A stretch of DNA of 64,000 bases from Patiria pectinifera (taxonomy: Eukaryota > Echinodermata > Asteroidea > Valvatida > Asterinidae), in contig CM057135.1 in the NCBI GenBank assembly GCA_029964075.1, positions 17,882,863 to 17,946,862 on the forward strand. The letters run 5' to 3'. The position numbers and the translations under genes are program-made. How positions within the stretch are numbered: position 1 is the first letter of the stretch; the number at the start of each line of letters is the position of its first letter. Below the pieces are notes generated by a model. The model saw nothing but the letters and a program-made list of their open reading frames with translations. It had not been told where the DNA came from and searched no databases. Below, piece after piece: positions 1 to 13,000 of this stretch.

Positions 1-791
1 ATGTAATTAAACCCTGGTTATTTAAGTTGAAAAGTTTACCCTTGAGAAAGTTTTTGTTAAAGCTGACCATAGAATTTGGTAGTCAGAAAAAAAAGAAAAA
101 AAGGAAAGTGATATTCAAAGATTTGTTGAAATATGAGGATCAAAAGGCCATGATCTATGTTTTCGTATTTATTGATGTAAGAAAATATTGGGAAAAGAGA
201 AAGAATTGTTCAAACCTGTATAAGTTTAACGTTAAAAGTTAGTGTAACCGAGTTTAAATTTTAAAGTTGTAACTTGTTCGATGTGTTTAGTAACCAAGTT
301 TATACTCAAAGTTATGACGGCATACATGTACAATTTTAATAATCCACTGAATCAGCTGAAGCGATTGTTATGCTTACAAAACGAAGGATGTAACTGGAAT
401 AGGAACACTTTCTGTTTTTAGTAATCATTTGAAGCAAAGTGGATAACATTGTAAAATTAACAATTTCAGGGACTGAAAAGTCTGGGGGAGGGTCATGTGA
501 CAAATCACGAACTACACGTTTTACATTAGTCTCCCTTATCTCAACTGTATGAGCCAAATAGCACTGTTAAGTGGGTGTGTCTTTAGTCACCTACTGAAAT
601 CTGATTGGTCAAATCCTTTTGTATTGAGTAAAGCACACGTGTACAAGATTATAGGGATGTTGGCCTATAAAAGGCAGAGCTGATGAAATAAAACTCACTT
701 CTTGATCAGGTGGGGCCGAAGAAGTCAAACCAATCTCCTGTGCCTAATTTATTGTTGATTGTCTAATTAATTATACTTGGTTAAAGGGTGT
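1..791. other. AT-rich stretch without a recognisable gene
   Basis: No coding signal was recognised. The only structured part is near 565-800, where a TATAAAA-like box is followed by AATAAAA. This vaguely recalls a regulatory or solo-LTR arrangement, but no matching second copy or flanking duplication was found. Confidence 0.4.
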
Positions 792-897
792 GGTCCACAG
801 TGATCCACATTAAATCCACCCGTGATCCACCCGAATCCACCCCCCTTTCCACAGTGATCCACCCAATCCACAGTGATCCACCCAATCCACTAGATCG
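792..897. repeat. Short imperfect tandem repeat of TGATCCACCC
   Basis: About eight imperfect copies of a 9-20 bp unit built on (TG)ATCCACCC / AATCCACAG follow each other. It is a degenerate minisatellite. The reading frames that cross it are by-products of the repetition. The next 650 bp up to 1545 hold no recognisable gene. Confidence 0.7.
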
Positions 898-1545
898 CCC
901 CGCCCCCGAATCAAACCACAAGTAATCCACACTACCACTGAGGCATAGAAGGGCTCAACAAGAAGCATCCCGGAGCTGTGGCATTCAACCGCAGGTGCTG
1001 ACGTCATTAGACCTGGCAGGGCTAGGGAAACCGATTGGCTACGCACGTTACAGTATGTTGCCCAAGACTGGTCAAAATATCAACAGGTTAAACAGTTGTT
1101 TCAAAATGTTGTATATTTTGTCCCAAAAAATATGTGAATAGTTGTGGTAAGTGCTGACCAATTCTATAATCCTGTACTATCCTGACTTTTTAGTGAAAAT
1201 CACCATTTCCTCAGGATTAGAGCAAAGTAACCGAAATTTGCGCTTATTTATGTCATTACATGTAAACTCTGGAGGTACAACAAAAATCCTAATTTATCTC
1301 ATCTTTCTGACCCCCTCTTCCAAGCGATTTACCCTTTCTGATTGGTGTGGACCACTGAGTAGCTATAAGTGCAAGCTTTTGGATGTTTTAAGTAGTCAGG
1401 CCATAGTGAATTTGACCCAAAGATTTGATAGCGCCCTGGACACAAGATGGATCACTAACCCCAAAATGTGCGTCAATGATTAAAGTACGTGTATGCACTG
1501 GACGCCATTTTAGGAAGCAAAATTATTGATAAATGCACTCCACGT

Positions 1546-4500
1546 TTACACATCAGTCCAGCCCTTAGGTGGCAGTGTCCCTGATTTGTGTAGGGCAGCA
1601 AGACGTGAAAAGTAACTGGCTATCTGCTGGGCAGTCAACCAGTCATCTCTCTGGAACTGACTTTTGAAGCGCTGGGAAACAGTTTGTGGGTTTTCTTTTT
1701 TTCCTGTGTTAACACCAACCATGAATTGGGCAAGCAAAAAATCCTTGACTAGCTGTGAGAACCTCTTCTTCGCCTTGGACACTTTGCAAGCCCATCCAGA
1801 TTGGATTGCCAGGGACATGGAGGCTGAAGCTGCTTCTTCTGATCTCACCATCACACCACCTTGACTTGAATGAGAGGTGCCAGCTCGCATGTCACCAATC
1901 TTTTCAGCCCACTGACGTGCAATTTGGTCATAGTGAGATTCCTTAAGGGGACGAAACATATGACGTCCTGCTGCCAAATGATTAGTGAGGAGCTCATCAG
2001 TGGGGAAAGTTTTGACACAATTTGATTCCGTGCAGGAGAACGGGACATCATCCCTTTGTTGACGAAATGCCCCCGTTACAACTTTGGGCTCTGTGTATTG
2101 CCCAACAGTGCAATTGGTGATCAGTGGTACGAGTGGTTGCTTCATCAATTTTGCGTATGGATGGAACTGGTCGCTGATGTTGTAAGCAAGCCAGGAGCGC
2201 ACACCACCTTCCTCAAAGCAGTATCCCTAAAATATCACTTTTGTTGTATTATTTGTAATTCTTTTCTGTAATGTAATTATTTCATGTCATTTATTGATTT
2301 GATACTGTGGAAAATAAATGAACCTTGAACCTTGAAATTGGTATAGTTGGTAACACCCGGCCATTTCAAAGTCCCACGTGAAGAAGGCATGTCACCAATC
2401 TTCAGAACGGATGCTTAGCATCCTCTCACACCATTGTAGGACTCTAAGGCAGAGTGCATGTCGTCAGCAGTGAGTACGTTGTTCATTGATGTACCGCTCA
2501 ATGTGGGCTTTCATTGGCGCTATTTTTCGATCACATATATTTTTACCTGCCTGTACCTCAGAGAAGTCATATCTGAGAATGTCGATGTTCACCTTCTTAG
2601 AGAGATCTGCCATGGAAAGGATAAGAGGTGCACAATGATAGCATCCTGCATTATCTGACCTTAGATAGACTTCATTGATGTTGGGACGCCTTCGTTTCAG
2701 CTCAAGCAACGAGGCTTCCAATACTGATAGGACGCTCCACCAATTCTGAACACATTGCTGGATAAGATGGACGAAGCACAACATCTGAAGATAAAAAGAG
2801 AAACAAAATTTTATTTTGATGGTGCAAGATTTAAATTCTGGGATAAAGAATTGAAACTATTATTTATTTTATTTACCCCTTCGCCGATGTGTAGTGAGCA
2901 CTGTACAGGTATATTCAGTGCTTTCCTTGGTCCTGCGAACAAATATGGTAAAGTCAAGTGGTTTTTGAACTCCGTTCATTTCCCATCCCACATGCCAGTG
3001 TTTTCGTTTAGCAGTACTCGAAAAAGACTGGAGTATGCAGTGCTCACCACACATGCTCTTACAATAAGGTTTCATTGACAACCCATTGTGAGCACTGGAG
3101 AGGATCTGCTTGTAATTTTTGCACTTTTTTTGTTATTAAATCTGCAAAGTCAATAGAAAACTGGGAATGGTACAAAGTATTTTCAGTGATTGTATCATCA
3201 AACTCTTACCTCAAATTCAATACCAGATTTCACTACAGCAACCGTCACATGCCAGGATATCCCTCTCTTGCCAAACCAGTCTTGTTGGGCTTCCCTAAAT
3301 CGCCTGGGCAAAAACTTCATTTCCCAATCCATGGTCAAATGTGCTTGTGAAGAGGTGAGATTCCCAAGTATATCTCCTTTGCACTTTGCCTGAGCCATTG
3401 ATCGCACAGCATGATTTTTTAGAGCAATGATGCGGTCCTTGGCATACTCAAAATCATATGCTACTTCATCCTTCTGTGATGGGTACCTGGAATAAATTAA
3501 AGATTCACAATATAAAAAATCAGTGTATTGAATATGAATCATCGAGAAACTTCAAATGGACAGAAAACATTGATGTGTGAGAAGTTTCATACAGGCATGA
3601 GAATGGGTGATGATAAAAAAAACACAGGAAATCCACTTGTTACCTTTATAATAGCAAAAGCGCGTGAATATATTAATGTTTTTACTGGATGTTTATTTTT
3701 GGTTTTAAATGTTGTACTGTGCAATCTGGAGCATTTTCAGTGATTTGTTTAAATGTGTTTGGTGAAATAAATCTTAAAAAACAAAAACAAAAAAAACAAT
3801 GGCAGATAAGCCCTGTGTATGTGTATGCTGTACAATGTGCATTGAGTCTGTGTCTAGACAATTATGCCTTGTTTTCATGTACTACCAAGTGGCCAGACTT
3901 TAATATCTTTTAGACTTTCCAAAGTCCCCACACATGTACCTCTGCTGCAGCAGTAAATTTATTACGGTCAAACGTTAATGAACCGTATCATGAACGAAGC
4001 GAAGAATGAGAGAAGTCTATACCCTGTCATAAACATTGCGTCTTGCTTGCTGCAAATACGCAATGTTTGGAAGAAACAATCACGGCAAATCGGACCGACC
4101 GCTGGGCGGGAATTTATTTCACGAAAGGTAAACTTACAATTTCTGATTCAAGAAGAGAGATTAGCGAAATCCACAAGTACACCTCCTACACCTCATCCCC
4201 CAAATTTTATATCAAATTCACACTGAACTTGAAGACCTCAAATTTGAAAGGGAAAAAAAACGGAATTACGGTTTAAACCCGAAGGTTCTCATGCCTGTTC
4301 ATAGTTCACCCTGAAAAACTTACTTGTATTTCGTGTCAACACTTGATACGAAGAACTTAGCCTTATTTAGCAGAAGACGTAGATCATCACACATGTCACA
4401 GTGTATGTTATGAGGATGACTGCAAGAATCTTTAGTACTCAGTGCGTAAGTCCAACAGTGATCAGGACAAGGATTGTTTTCCTCAACATGGAGTTTGAAG

Positions 4501-7500
4501 TCAGATTTAAGGTATTGGCGGACGCTTCGGAGTCTAGATTTGTGCTCATCTACCCACGAACTTGAAAAGCCTGTAACAATAAAAGCAAAGCTTAGCAATT
4601 AGTTTAGATCCTCAGTATGGTCCTTGCACTTAATCTTGATTCAATTGAGACTTTGGGCATACCAGTGAAAATGCAGCTGTTGATTGAGTGCGGTAGAAAA
4701 CTCACCAAATTCACCAAGCAATCCTATCAATCTGTCCATTGCATCAAACCCTTCAGAGGCCTCGGCAGCAATATTATCCAGACCGGAGAGAGATTTCTTC
4801 TTGGCAGCAGCACAAACCTGTGAAAGAATCAATGCATCATAAAAATTTGAAACTCATTGACCAAAATGATGCTTTAAATGTCCAACCGATAGAAACAAAG
4901 AAAAAAAAAGATGACAAATTTTACAGTAATACATGCCAGTAATACACTAATGCTCGTTCGTCACTTTTGCCGGATTTGCACCATCTGTTCTTCAGTGTGT
5001 TAGCGCTGTGACACTTTGTGATTGTCATCTTCCCATTGTGACATTGCATATTATTGAATTTATTGTCATTTTCCCTCTGGTCTTTGTCTTGATGATTCCG
5101 TCTCTCTTCTTTGTTGTTTGTCCAGTTTTCTCCCTGTCCCTTTGTCTGTGTCATTTTCATAATGTCTGTAAATGCTGTTCTCTACAAGCCCCGGCTTACC
5201 ATTAACAGCCCCATACTTTCCCCTTATTTCTTATTGCTTTTTATTATATTTTATAGTCCTTGTATTGACCTATTTTGTATGTCTTTACCCTATTTGATGT
5301 ATGGAATTGGAAAGTATGAAATAAATGTTTAAAGGGCCAATTTGAAGAAAAGCAAAAAAAATCTGTATTTTTTTGTGCACAAACCAACCATGATGCAGCT
5401 TTGCCTTGAAATATCACATATTTGCTCATGAATATGTAAAATTCATTTTGCATAAAAACACAAAATTCAGAAACAAGTTAAAATAAAACAAATTTGGCAA
5501 TCAAAGGGTGAATTTTTGTCGTCAGATTTAAGACGGAGTTGTTTGAAGTCATAAAAAAATCTTATTTCATAGCCCCTTTAATTGAATTGAATTGAATTAA
5601 AAAATTCACTTACGAGGATTAAAAATTACACAATTCTCACCTGAGTGATACTGAACAGTGAGCTACGACCCAGTGGAGTGAATCCAATCTCGTGACAGTA
5701 AGCTTGATATAGATCAACAAGACGAGACACGACAACAGTTCGTACAACATTTGGGATTTCAATCTTTTCTCCATGAGTGAGTTTCAGTCTCCTAGTCCCA
5801 AATGCAACGTCTTGAACAAACTCTGGGCGCGAGATGAATTGAATGAAGTGATCAACCTTGGTCTTTTGTAGTCTTGATCGTGTTATTGGCTCCAACTCCA
5901 CAGGTTGCACTCCACCACTTTCCTTGGCATGCTTTCTGGCTGCATCTATCCGGTATATGGTGAGCCCTGGAATCAGTTGCTGCAACAATGGAACAAGAAT
6001 AAAAAAAATTGCAACAACTATCATGTAATCATGTTTTTACTGTAAATGCCAGATGCTGAGGATCTTGGCCGAGGGTGAATGTGCTGGTAACCTCTCCCCT
6101 CTTATTATTTGTAGTTTGATAATTTTTATTGTCATTTTAATTGGAATGTTGTTATTTGACTTAAGCTGTATTTTAATTGATTGATTTTCTTATGTTGGTT
6201 GGCAGTCTCCCTATTTATTGTCAATAAGATATGTTTAAAAATAGGGACAGCACTACCATACGGCTAGGGACAGCGCTAACATATATACTAAACTCAGTTA
6301 GTAGCATACCGGCACGTCAACCCGGACGTCGCAGGTTTAAGTACCGCTCAAGTCATCATTTCTTTGTTTACTAAAAATATATCAAAATTTCAATACGATA
6401 CAATCAATTACAGTTAAAACCAGTATGAAAGGTCCCACGATGACGGAAAGAAATTACATCAAACGATTAGTAAAATGTTTGTATGTTGTCTTTGACAAAA
6501 ATTATCGAAAAGTTCAAGGGGAAAATTTACATTGTCTTACCAGTAGTCTTTGCTTTGTCATGTTACGGGCCAATATTGATAAAATCTGTCGCTTGGTACA
6601 CCAGTTGTCTGCAGTTTGATAGCACTTGACTAGAGAACGGGTACTACTATCAACATCTTGACCACTTGGTGATGATTCAGCAGTTGTTTCACCGATGGTA
6701 ATCTTCATGAGCCCATCTTCTTGACCAGGTGCTAAACAATGAAGAACTAAACCAAAGGCTTCCTTTGCCTTCCTTCTATAATAATGGATGGTGCTATCAG
6801 ATGCTTTTTCTAATGACAGACGAAGCTGCCCATCAACAGCAGACATTCCACCCTGAGTAAGAAAAGTGTTCAGGGATCGCAGCTCCACATTCTTTGGTCG
6901 GGGGGTTGGAGCCCAAGAAGAGTCAAGTGCACCTACATCCTGTGTAATATCTCCATTAGTTGATGAGGACTCAGACGTATGCTAGAAATAATCATGAGAA
7001 AATAAAAATAGTGAGATGCGTGCAACATATAGCAGGGTTGAAATACAAAATATATGTACTAAAAGAAGAGTGCTTACAATTCATCTGTAATAAATGAGAT
7101 GCAATATGTCAAGGTCCATTCTTAGTCACTCTCAATACCTCATGAACTGAAGTGCACTCTGTGTCGGTGGGTTGGAGAGATGGTACACCAGCCGGCAATG
7201 TGAAATCACTGGTTGTACACTGCTGCTCTTCTTGTTCCTTAGAGAGCACATCACTAGGTGGTAATTGTTCCGCTGTCTGGTGCGTAACTGCTTGTTTGTG
7301 CTTAGATAGACAACCTCTACAGATACCTGAAAGTCATATGAACAGTGAGAATTACTAAGTGTTAAGGCCGCAGCAGGCTTATTTTTTTTTTTTTAAGTCA
7401 AAGATATAAATAATAAAGCGGGGCGTATGTAACCAACAATATTGAGCAATAGATCCCTTGAACAAAACCCATGTCATAAATTCCCCCCCCCCCAAAAAAA

Positions 7501-8471
7501 AATTAATAAATAAACAAAAAATAAAAAATCTTCTTTTATTATTTTAGATTGACTGTATTTAATTGCACTTATTACTTTTTCTTTTTCCGATGTGGCTGGC
7601 TCTGGAGGATTCGTATAAAAGGAGAAACAAATCTGAAATTGTTCTTGTAAATGGTCTGATGAGCCACATCTCATGAATAAAAGTCAAAACAACAATGTAA
7701 GTGCAGAACAAATATTTGTTTCATTCCCCAAATTGCGCATGTCCAGTGGAGTTCCAACATTCTTTATAATTATATACAAAAAAATCAAAATCCAGCTTCG
7801 GCTAAATATCCACCATGTGTGTCCACTGCCGAAAACCATGTGTGTGGTCCAGAGCTGTGACAACCATCTGACCATGACAACCAGTTTTAATTTTTCACAC
7901 AATAATACATTTCACTGGTCCCAAGTCAACTGCATGATAAGGGATTTAATTGATATAACCTACCCGGAAACAACATCAGTTGATCAGAAATGGACCACGA
8001 CCACGATTGATTCATTTCAGAAATGTGTTTTTGTTTGATTTCTGTCTTCTTACCTGTTCCAACTGTGACCAGGGTACCCCATCGATCAAACACCTCACGG
8101 CTAGTTGCTTTATTCACACCACGGAATGGTTTGCCTTTCCCTTTATGGAGTGGATGACAACATTTCCTTGATGATGTCCAACTCAACCCTAACTTGTATC
8201 TATGCGATGGACATATTGTCTTATCAGCGTATGCATCGACGTCGAACAAACCACATCGCAGGAGGATCAGTTTCCACTCGACATTTACATCATATGCAGC
8301 GACTTTCCACTTCTGCAAATGGCTCCGTATGTTTTTTGTGCATCGATTAAGTTGCACTGTATTTAGTTCGCGCGGATAAGAGGGATTTACACCACATTCA
8401 ATGGCTTTGCTATACTCAAAATTACTAAAATCACATTGCAGCCGCACAGACGGCATGTCCATGGCTGCCAT
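1546..8471 (-). CDS. Nine-exon DDE/RNase H-like transposase-family gene (gene A), lightly damaged
   Basis: Exons inferred from GT..AG sites and frame continuity: 8471-8054, 7326-7139, 6981-6541, 5979-5641, 4817-4706, 4570-4324, 3486-3210, 2784 to about 2330, and about 2226-1546; roughly 1,000 residues. The N-terminal part has a Cys/His cluster around CPSHRY and ICRGC. The middle looks helical. Exon 7 carries MDWEMKFLPRRF, exon 8 YLRSDNAGCYH and YDFSEVQAGKNICDRK. This order of D, D and E resembles an RNase H-fold transposase core. The last exon has a C2H2-like finger (CTESNC..H..H). It matches, from memory, a multicopy family of uncharacterised invertebrate proteins. Two lesions lie in exon 8: a frame change near 2465, after RYINE, and a TAA near 2415, so this copy is probably not fully functional. 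No terminal inverted repeats were found, so a transposon cannot be told from a co-opted gene. Confidence 0.7.
2225..2336 (+). repeat. Retroposon 3' tail (AATAAATGAACCTTGAACC type)
   Basis: A GGAAAATAAATGAACC block runs into tandem TTGAACC units, the form of many LINE/SINE 3' ends. It sits exactly between the last two coding segments of gene A, so it either landed in a very short intron or interrupted the exon. On the minus strand it supplies a poor GT donor. Confidence 0.55.
4940..5335 (+). repeat. LINE 3'-UTR-like insertion in intron 4 of gene A
   Basis: A pyrimidine-rich stretch ends in GAAATAAATGTTTAAAG, and an ATTGAATTGAATTGAATT run lies 250 bp further on. Together they resemble the untranslated 3' part of invertebrate RTE/CR1-like LINEs. 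No reverse transcriptase remains. Confidence 0.4.
6286..6385 (+). repeat. tRNA-like SINE head
   Basis: CTCAGTTAGTAGCATACCGG resembles the D-arm/A-box of a tRNA, and CGCAGGTTTAAGTACC, about 20 bp on, resembles a T-arm/B-box. The cloverleaf is imperfect and an AT-rich tail follows, so a tRNA-derived SINE remnant is more likely than a working tRNA gene. It lies in the intron between exons 3 and 4 of gene A. Confidence 0.5.
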
Positions 8472-8499
8472 TTTGACGAAATGTAATGCGAGGGCGCCC

Positions 8500-9280
8500 T
8501 CTTTCGATACCGCGCGCTAACTGGGTGGGCGGCAACAGGACGTTCCCCTCTTACCGGATCAGTGCGCACCACCAAAGGAAGCCCACCCACACACCCACCC
8601 AATAGGTGAAGTCTGCAAAATGTAGATTTTGTTACGCTCTTACAACAATTCCTGCAAAATGTCAATTAAGGGCAACCAATTGCACTCGGAACTGTCTAGG
8701 GGGCTATGTACGTTTGGTCATGAAAATTAGGAATTTTTCAACTTTGTTGACCGTGAGCAAACAAAAACAAGAAGAGCTGACAGTTTTTTTTTTTTATTAT
8801 TGTAGTGGGATATCTGAACTATATTTACTTTAAGTTTGCTGACTCTCAGCCCTGCATTAAATAAGTTATGGTTTACCGCGTAAAGGACTTCATTTCGTAA
8901 TACAGCTGATACGTGTTTTTCTTACGCCTATATCTCCGCAGTTAATGCTTGTATATCAAAGATTTATATTTCATCGTTTAGAAGAGATTAAACCCTTTCT
9001 TTTGATATGTAAGTCGACAGTAAAAGACTTAGTTTAAGGGCATAAACGAGGCTATAACTTTACACCAGAAACAACACAAATTTACTCCCCGGAAGTCACC
9101 CTTTTTGCTCAAAATTGTCGGTGCCCCGTACTCGGCCACCGTGTGATTATTTATCGAGCTACTCCACCGAGTGGTATCGCCTCAGGTGGGGATCAAATGG
9201 CCAAGATTTGAACTTAATTCGCTGACCCCCCACCTTGTCGATTTTTCAGGATTTTGCATGGTCTTCTCATAAATGCACAC
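8500..9280. other. No gene seen; presumptive upstream region of gene A
   Basis: A 12-bp palindrome (GAGGGCGCCCTC, 8490-8501) and a GC-rich block up to about 8600 sit just upstream of the gene A start and could be a promoter. The remainder is AT-rich and without coding signal. Confidence 0.35.
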
Positions 9281-9832
9281 TTAAGAGGTTATACACAGCA
9301 ACATACAGCTGCGGCCAAAGCCGCTAACTTGGACATATGACCGGTACCACGCCCAGAAAACGTAATCATGCATTATGTAGGTACAGCCTAGGCCTGTGCA
9401 CATCATATATGGCGGCACACGACACCCTGTCCAGAAGGACAAAAATGGAGGATTACAGGTAATTTGCTGGGTTCAACTGAAACATAAAGGAGAAAAACCC
9501 TGGTAAATCAGAGCCCTAAGGGATCGCGGATACGATTTTTACACATCAGCATAGTTTTGAGTTCATTCACTATGACGACTTACAGCATACATGTATCTCT
9601 GCATTTAGGTAAGTCGTCACAAATTTAGGGGGTCCCGAGAGTTCCGACTTAGTTTACTGTACTCAGAAAGCCCATCGACAGCACATGTATGCGTGTTTAT
9701 GCTGAATATGATGACCGCATCTGAACTGCAGACAGTGGCTGCAGCCTGCAGCTAGCTGTTGTTAAGAGGTTCTACACAGCAAAGCACGACTGCAGCCAAA
9801 GCCGATAATTTGGACATGGCTGGTACCACGCG
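9281..9832. repeat. Pair of about 72-bp direct repeats
   Basis: Copies at 9281-9352 and 9762-9832 both begin TTAAGAGGTT and share ACACAGCAA, the GCCAAAGCCG core, TTGGACAT and GGTACCACGC. They are clearly related but about 15-20% diverged. The 400 bp between them hold no gene. Confidence 0.75.
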
Positions 9833-10071
9833 CGGGCATATAAGCATATCATATCAATTCTGTGCTCATGTAAAGTGGCAAGAAAGTCGCCTCTCATGAC
9901 ATAGCCGGAGTGCACGATGGGTAAAAATCTCAACCCTAGAAGGCATCATGGATGCTTTCTAGTTTCTAGAAGTAGGTAATCCGCATAGCAGGGCCTATAG
10001 TACCGAAATACAACTCACCCCTACCACAGATGCAGCAATGGTCCTTATAGATGCTATTTACAAGGCTGTTT

Positions 10072-13000
10072 TTACTTCTTACCCACAGAAACAATCATAA
10101 AACACAAATTTTGTAACTCGCTTGGAAGACCAGATCCATCAACCCATGTCCTGAAGTAACTGACCACAATAGATGTTTCATCTTTTGTCCATCGGTGGTA
10201 TTTCTTTGCATCTGTTATTAAAACAAAGAAAAGTAAGTGTCAGTTTGGTGTAACTAGTGAGCTGATGGTTAGACTATGGACCAGTGCAACTTAAATAGCC
10301 ATGCATTAACCAGCGCGACAGCATCATAAAGCACACACATGCGCATGACACTGGTAAAAATATAGAGAGGAGTGGGATGCACAAACATACAGAGAACGGA
10401 AAAGTCGGAAAGTAAAGGCTTATTATTACCCGAAGTCGGAATTTTCCATCAGGTCTCATTTCAGATCGTAAGGCCAAAAAAAAGTCTCCGGTTTCTGGTA
10501 TGCGCGCGCGTCGCCGTAGCCATGCGCGTCGGCAAAATGAAAAAGGTTTTTTTTTCAATAAAAGATGATGTCTCAAAATCGCCAAACTCACTGGTTTGAC
10601 TGGAATCCTGCTGCTGCACAATTTTAACGTGTTTTTAGATGGGGGCTATGATCGAGAATAAGTTTTATGTGGCCTCTCCGGACTCCCATAAATTTGCACT
10701 AAGTTTAGTCAGGCACCATTTGCAGTCATCAGCCGACATTTGAAGCAAAAAAGACAGGGGAAAAAAAAAGTTGCGTCACCGCACCACTTTTTGGGCAAGG
10801 TCCATACCAGAAACCGGAGCCTTTTTTGTTTTTGCCTTTTATGATCCTTTTTTATTTGGAGCTTGCAACCAACATTGTACCTCCACGGCCAAGGGTCGCA
10901 CCGCGCGTACTCACGCGGCCACGGCCGGCGGCCACGGACGGGCTGCCCACGGCCGGCCCAGCCCAGTGCACTTGTTCTTACGCCCGCCGATACAGTGCGT
11001 GCATGCAAGGCATGACATCCCCCGCACCAGCATAAGCTTTCAAGATTGGCTCTCTCCGGACACAAACGATCGAGTCTAACAAAATGAAACTTTGTTGTGG
11101 ATGGCCATTGAATGACGTCATTAGCCTAATACGGAATACAGGGGCACAGCTACTTGACGATTGGCTTGCAAACTAATACTGAAAAAAAATGAACATTATC
11201 GATCGACAGTAAGGAGAATTTGAAGAAAAGTGTTCACAGCATTGCCACATTATTGCATTTTTGCAGTTGACTTTGCTGAATTCTTACTACGTGCTTTTCA
11301 TGGCAGGGGCACTTTGTGGCCATCAAACATGTACATGTACACAGTACGTGTATACCAGGGTGTCATGTACATGTACCTGACTGTGTACACATGTAGATTT
11401 ACATAAATACATCCGACGTGTGTGTCAAAACGAATGCAGCCCGCGTGCGCGCTTATTCATATTTTTGGGTTGTTTCCTTTTTTTCTTTGTGCATTGCCGA
11501 ACCTCCGAACCAACCACCTTGGTTCGGTTCAGTTCCGGTTTGGTTCGGAAGTGCCATGTTCGATGATTTTTGGTTCGGTTCAACGGTTCGGCAGCAGCAC
11601 TAGCCCTTAAGATTGATAAGGTCTGGAGAACTCTCGGTACGCCTCCCAGGCCGCGGGAAATGTGTCTCAAATTGTCAGGCTCTCTCCAGAGTGTGACCAT
11701 GTGCTGATTTCTGAACATTTGAAATGCGTTTTTACCTTTGTCCGAAGTATTTGTTTCTTGGTTTTTCCTCAATGCTGAAGGGGAGCACTGGTTATGAGGT
11801 GGCACGGGGGTATTCTCAGACGGCACTGTGGAAGTGACACAATGAAAATGTTGAATAACAAGAAAAGCCCCAGTATCTCTAGTATTTCTTGCTTTACTGG
11901 ATGGATTTACTGGTTTTTGGATTTTGACATCAAGATCAGTCACGAAATTGAGGCATATGGCAATGCAAAGTGTATACATACATCGATCGTGCCTATTCAC
12001 CCACAGTTAGTCATAGTGTTAATTGCGGCAAACGGGCAGTTCGCTGGTTTCCAACACAGCTCACACACATCTTATGCATGAACAGCGGTGCGGAATATCA
12101 GCGACACTTCTTTGAGGCATGTGCACTATAAGATGCACATACAAATATTTTTGGCCCCAGGTCAAAGCGTTAAATGGGATGAGCTGACAATTCTAACTCA
12201 CTGGTTTCCAACACTACTCAAGCACCGTACACGCACAAACCGAAGAATGCCAGCGACAATTCTGAACCACACATCACTAGTACGAGCCAGTTCCAGGCGT
12301 ACTTAACTGTCTTTTTGTGGATCATACTATCGCAACCGGACTGAACAAATTGCAATAATTACGCCTAAATCGTACAAGTTGGCATCTCTTGTGGAAAACA
12401 TTGGATACACCTAAATTGTAAAAATGCAAAATTTGTGGGGTTGTGGAATAAAAAAAATCATGAAATTACCAGGAAGAGCAGTAATTTATAAATTAAAGAA
12501 AAATATGTATATACCGTACCCCTTTGTTTGAGGATATTTTGTCTTCCTGGCTGTAGTGCACCTGTGTCCATATCACCTGCAACAAGTAGTTAAACATAGA
12601 TTTAAAGGCTGCTACTTTGAATAAGAATGATGTAATGAGATGCATCCATGTTTTAGAAAATATATATGAATTTTCTACACTGACCACACATCAATTTAAA
12701 AACAGAACACCCATTAGGTTACAAAGCCAGTTCTGCTTCTGGGTGCGACTCTTAAGTTTTAATTGGCACTGATGAAATTAAAAGAAAAAAAAATATAAAA
12801 TTACAAATCAGTTACCACAAAAACCTATCCATCGAACGCTTTAATATTACTTGTATCTTTGCCAACGTACAGAACTACTAGTTTCGGAAGGAAACCCTAA
12901 TGCAGTTGACGTATTTGACTAGTTTTCGACTCACGAAGTACAATGCTTTGATTGCAACTATTCGGGATGGGGATCAGTCTATAGCCGAGATAACCACTGC

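Noticed and set aside
565-800. Possible solo LTR (TGTTAAG start, TATAAAA box, AATAAAA signal)
   Set aside because: No second copy, no clear CA end and no flanking duplication were visible, so the resemblance is not enough.
6286-6360. Functional tRNA gene
   Set aside because: A- and B-box-like words are present, but the arms do not pair well and an AT-rich tail follows. A SINE head fits better.
10700-11080. GC-rich open frames on both strands, rich in Arg/Pro/Ala
   Set aside because: Explained by base composition. No motif was recognised, and the stretch overlaps a miniature inverted-repeat element in an intron.
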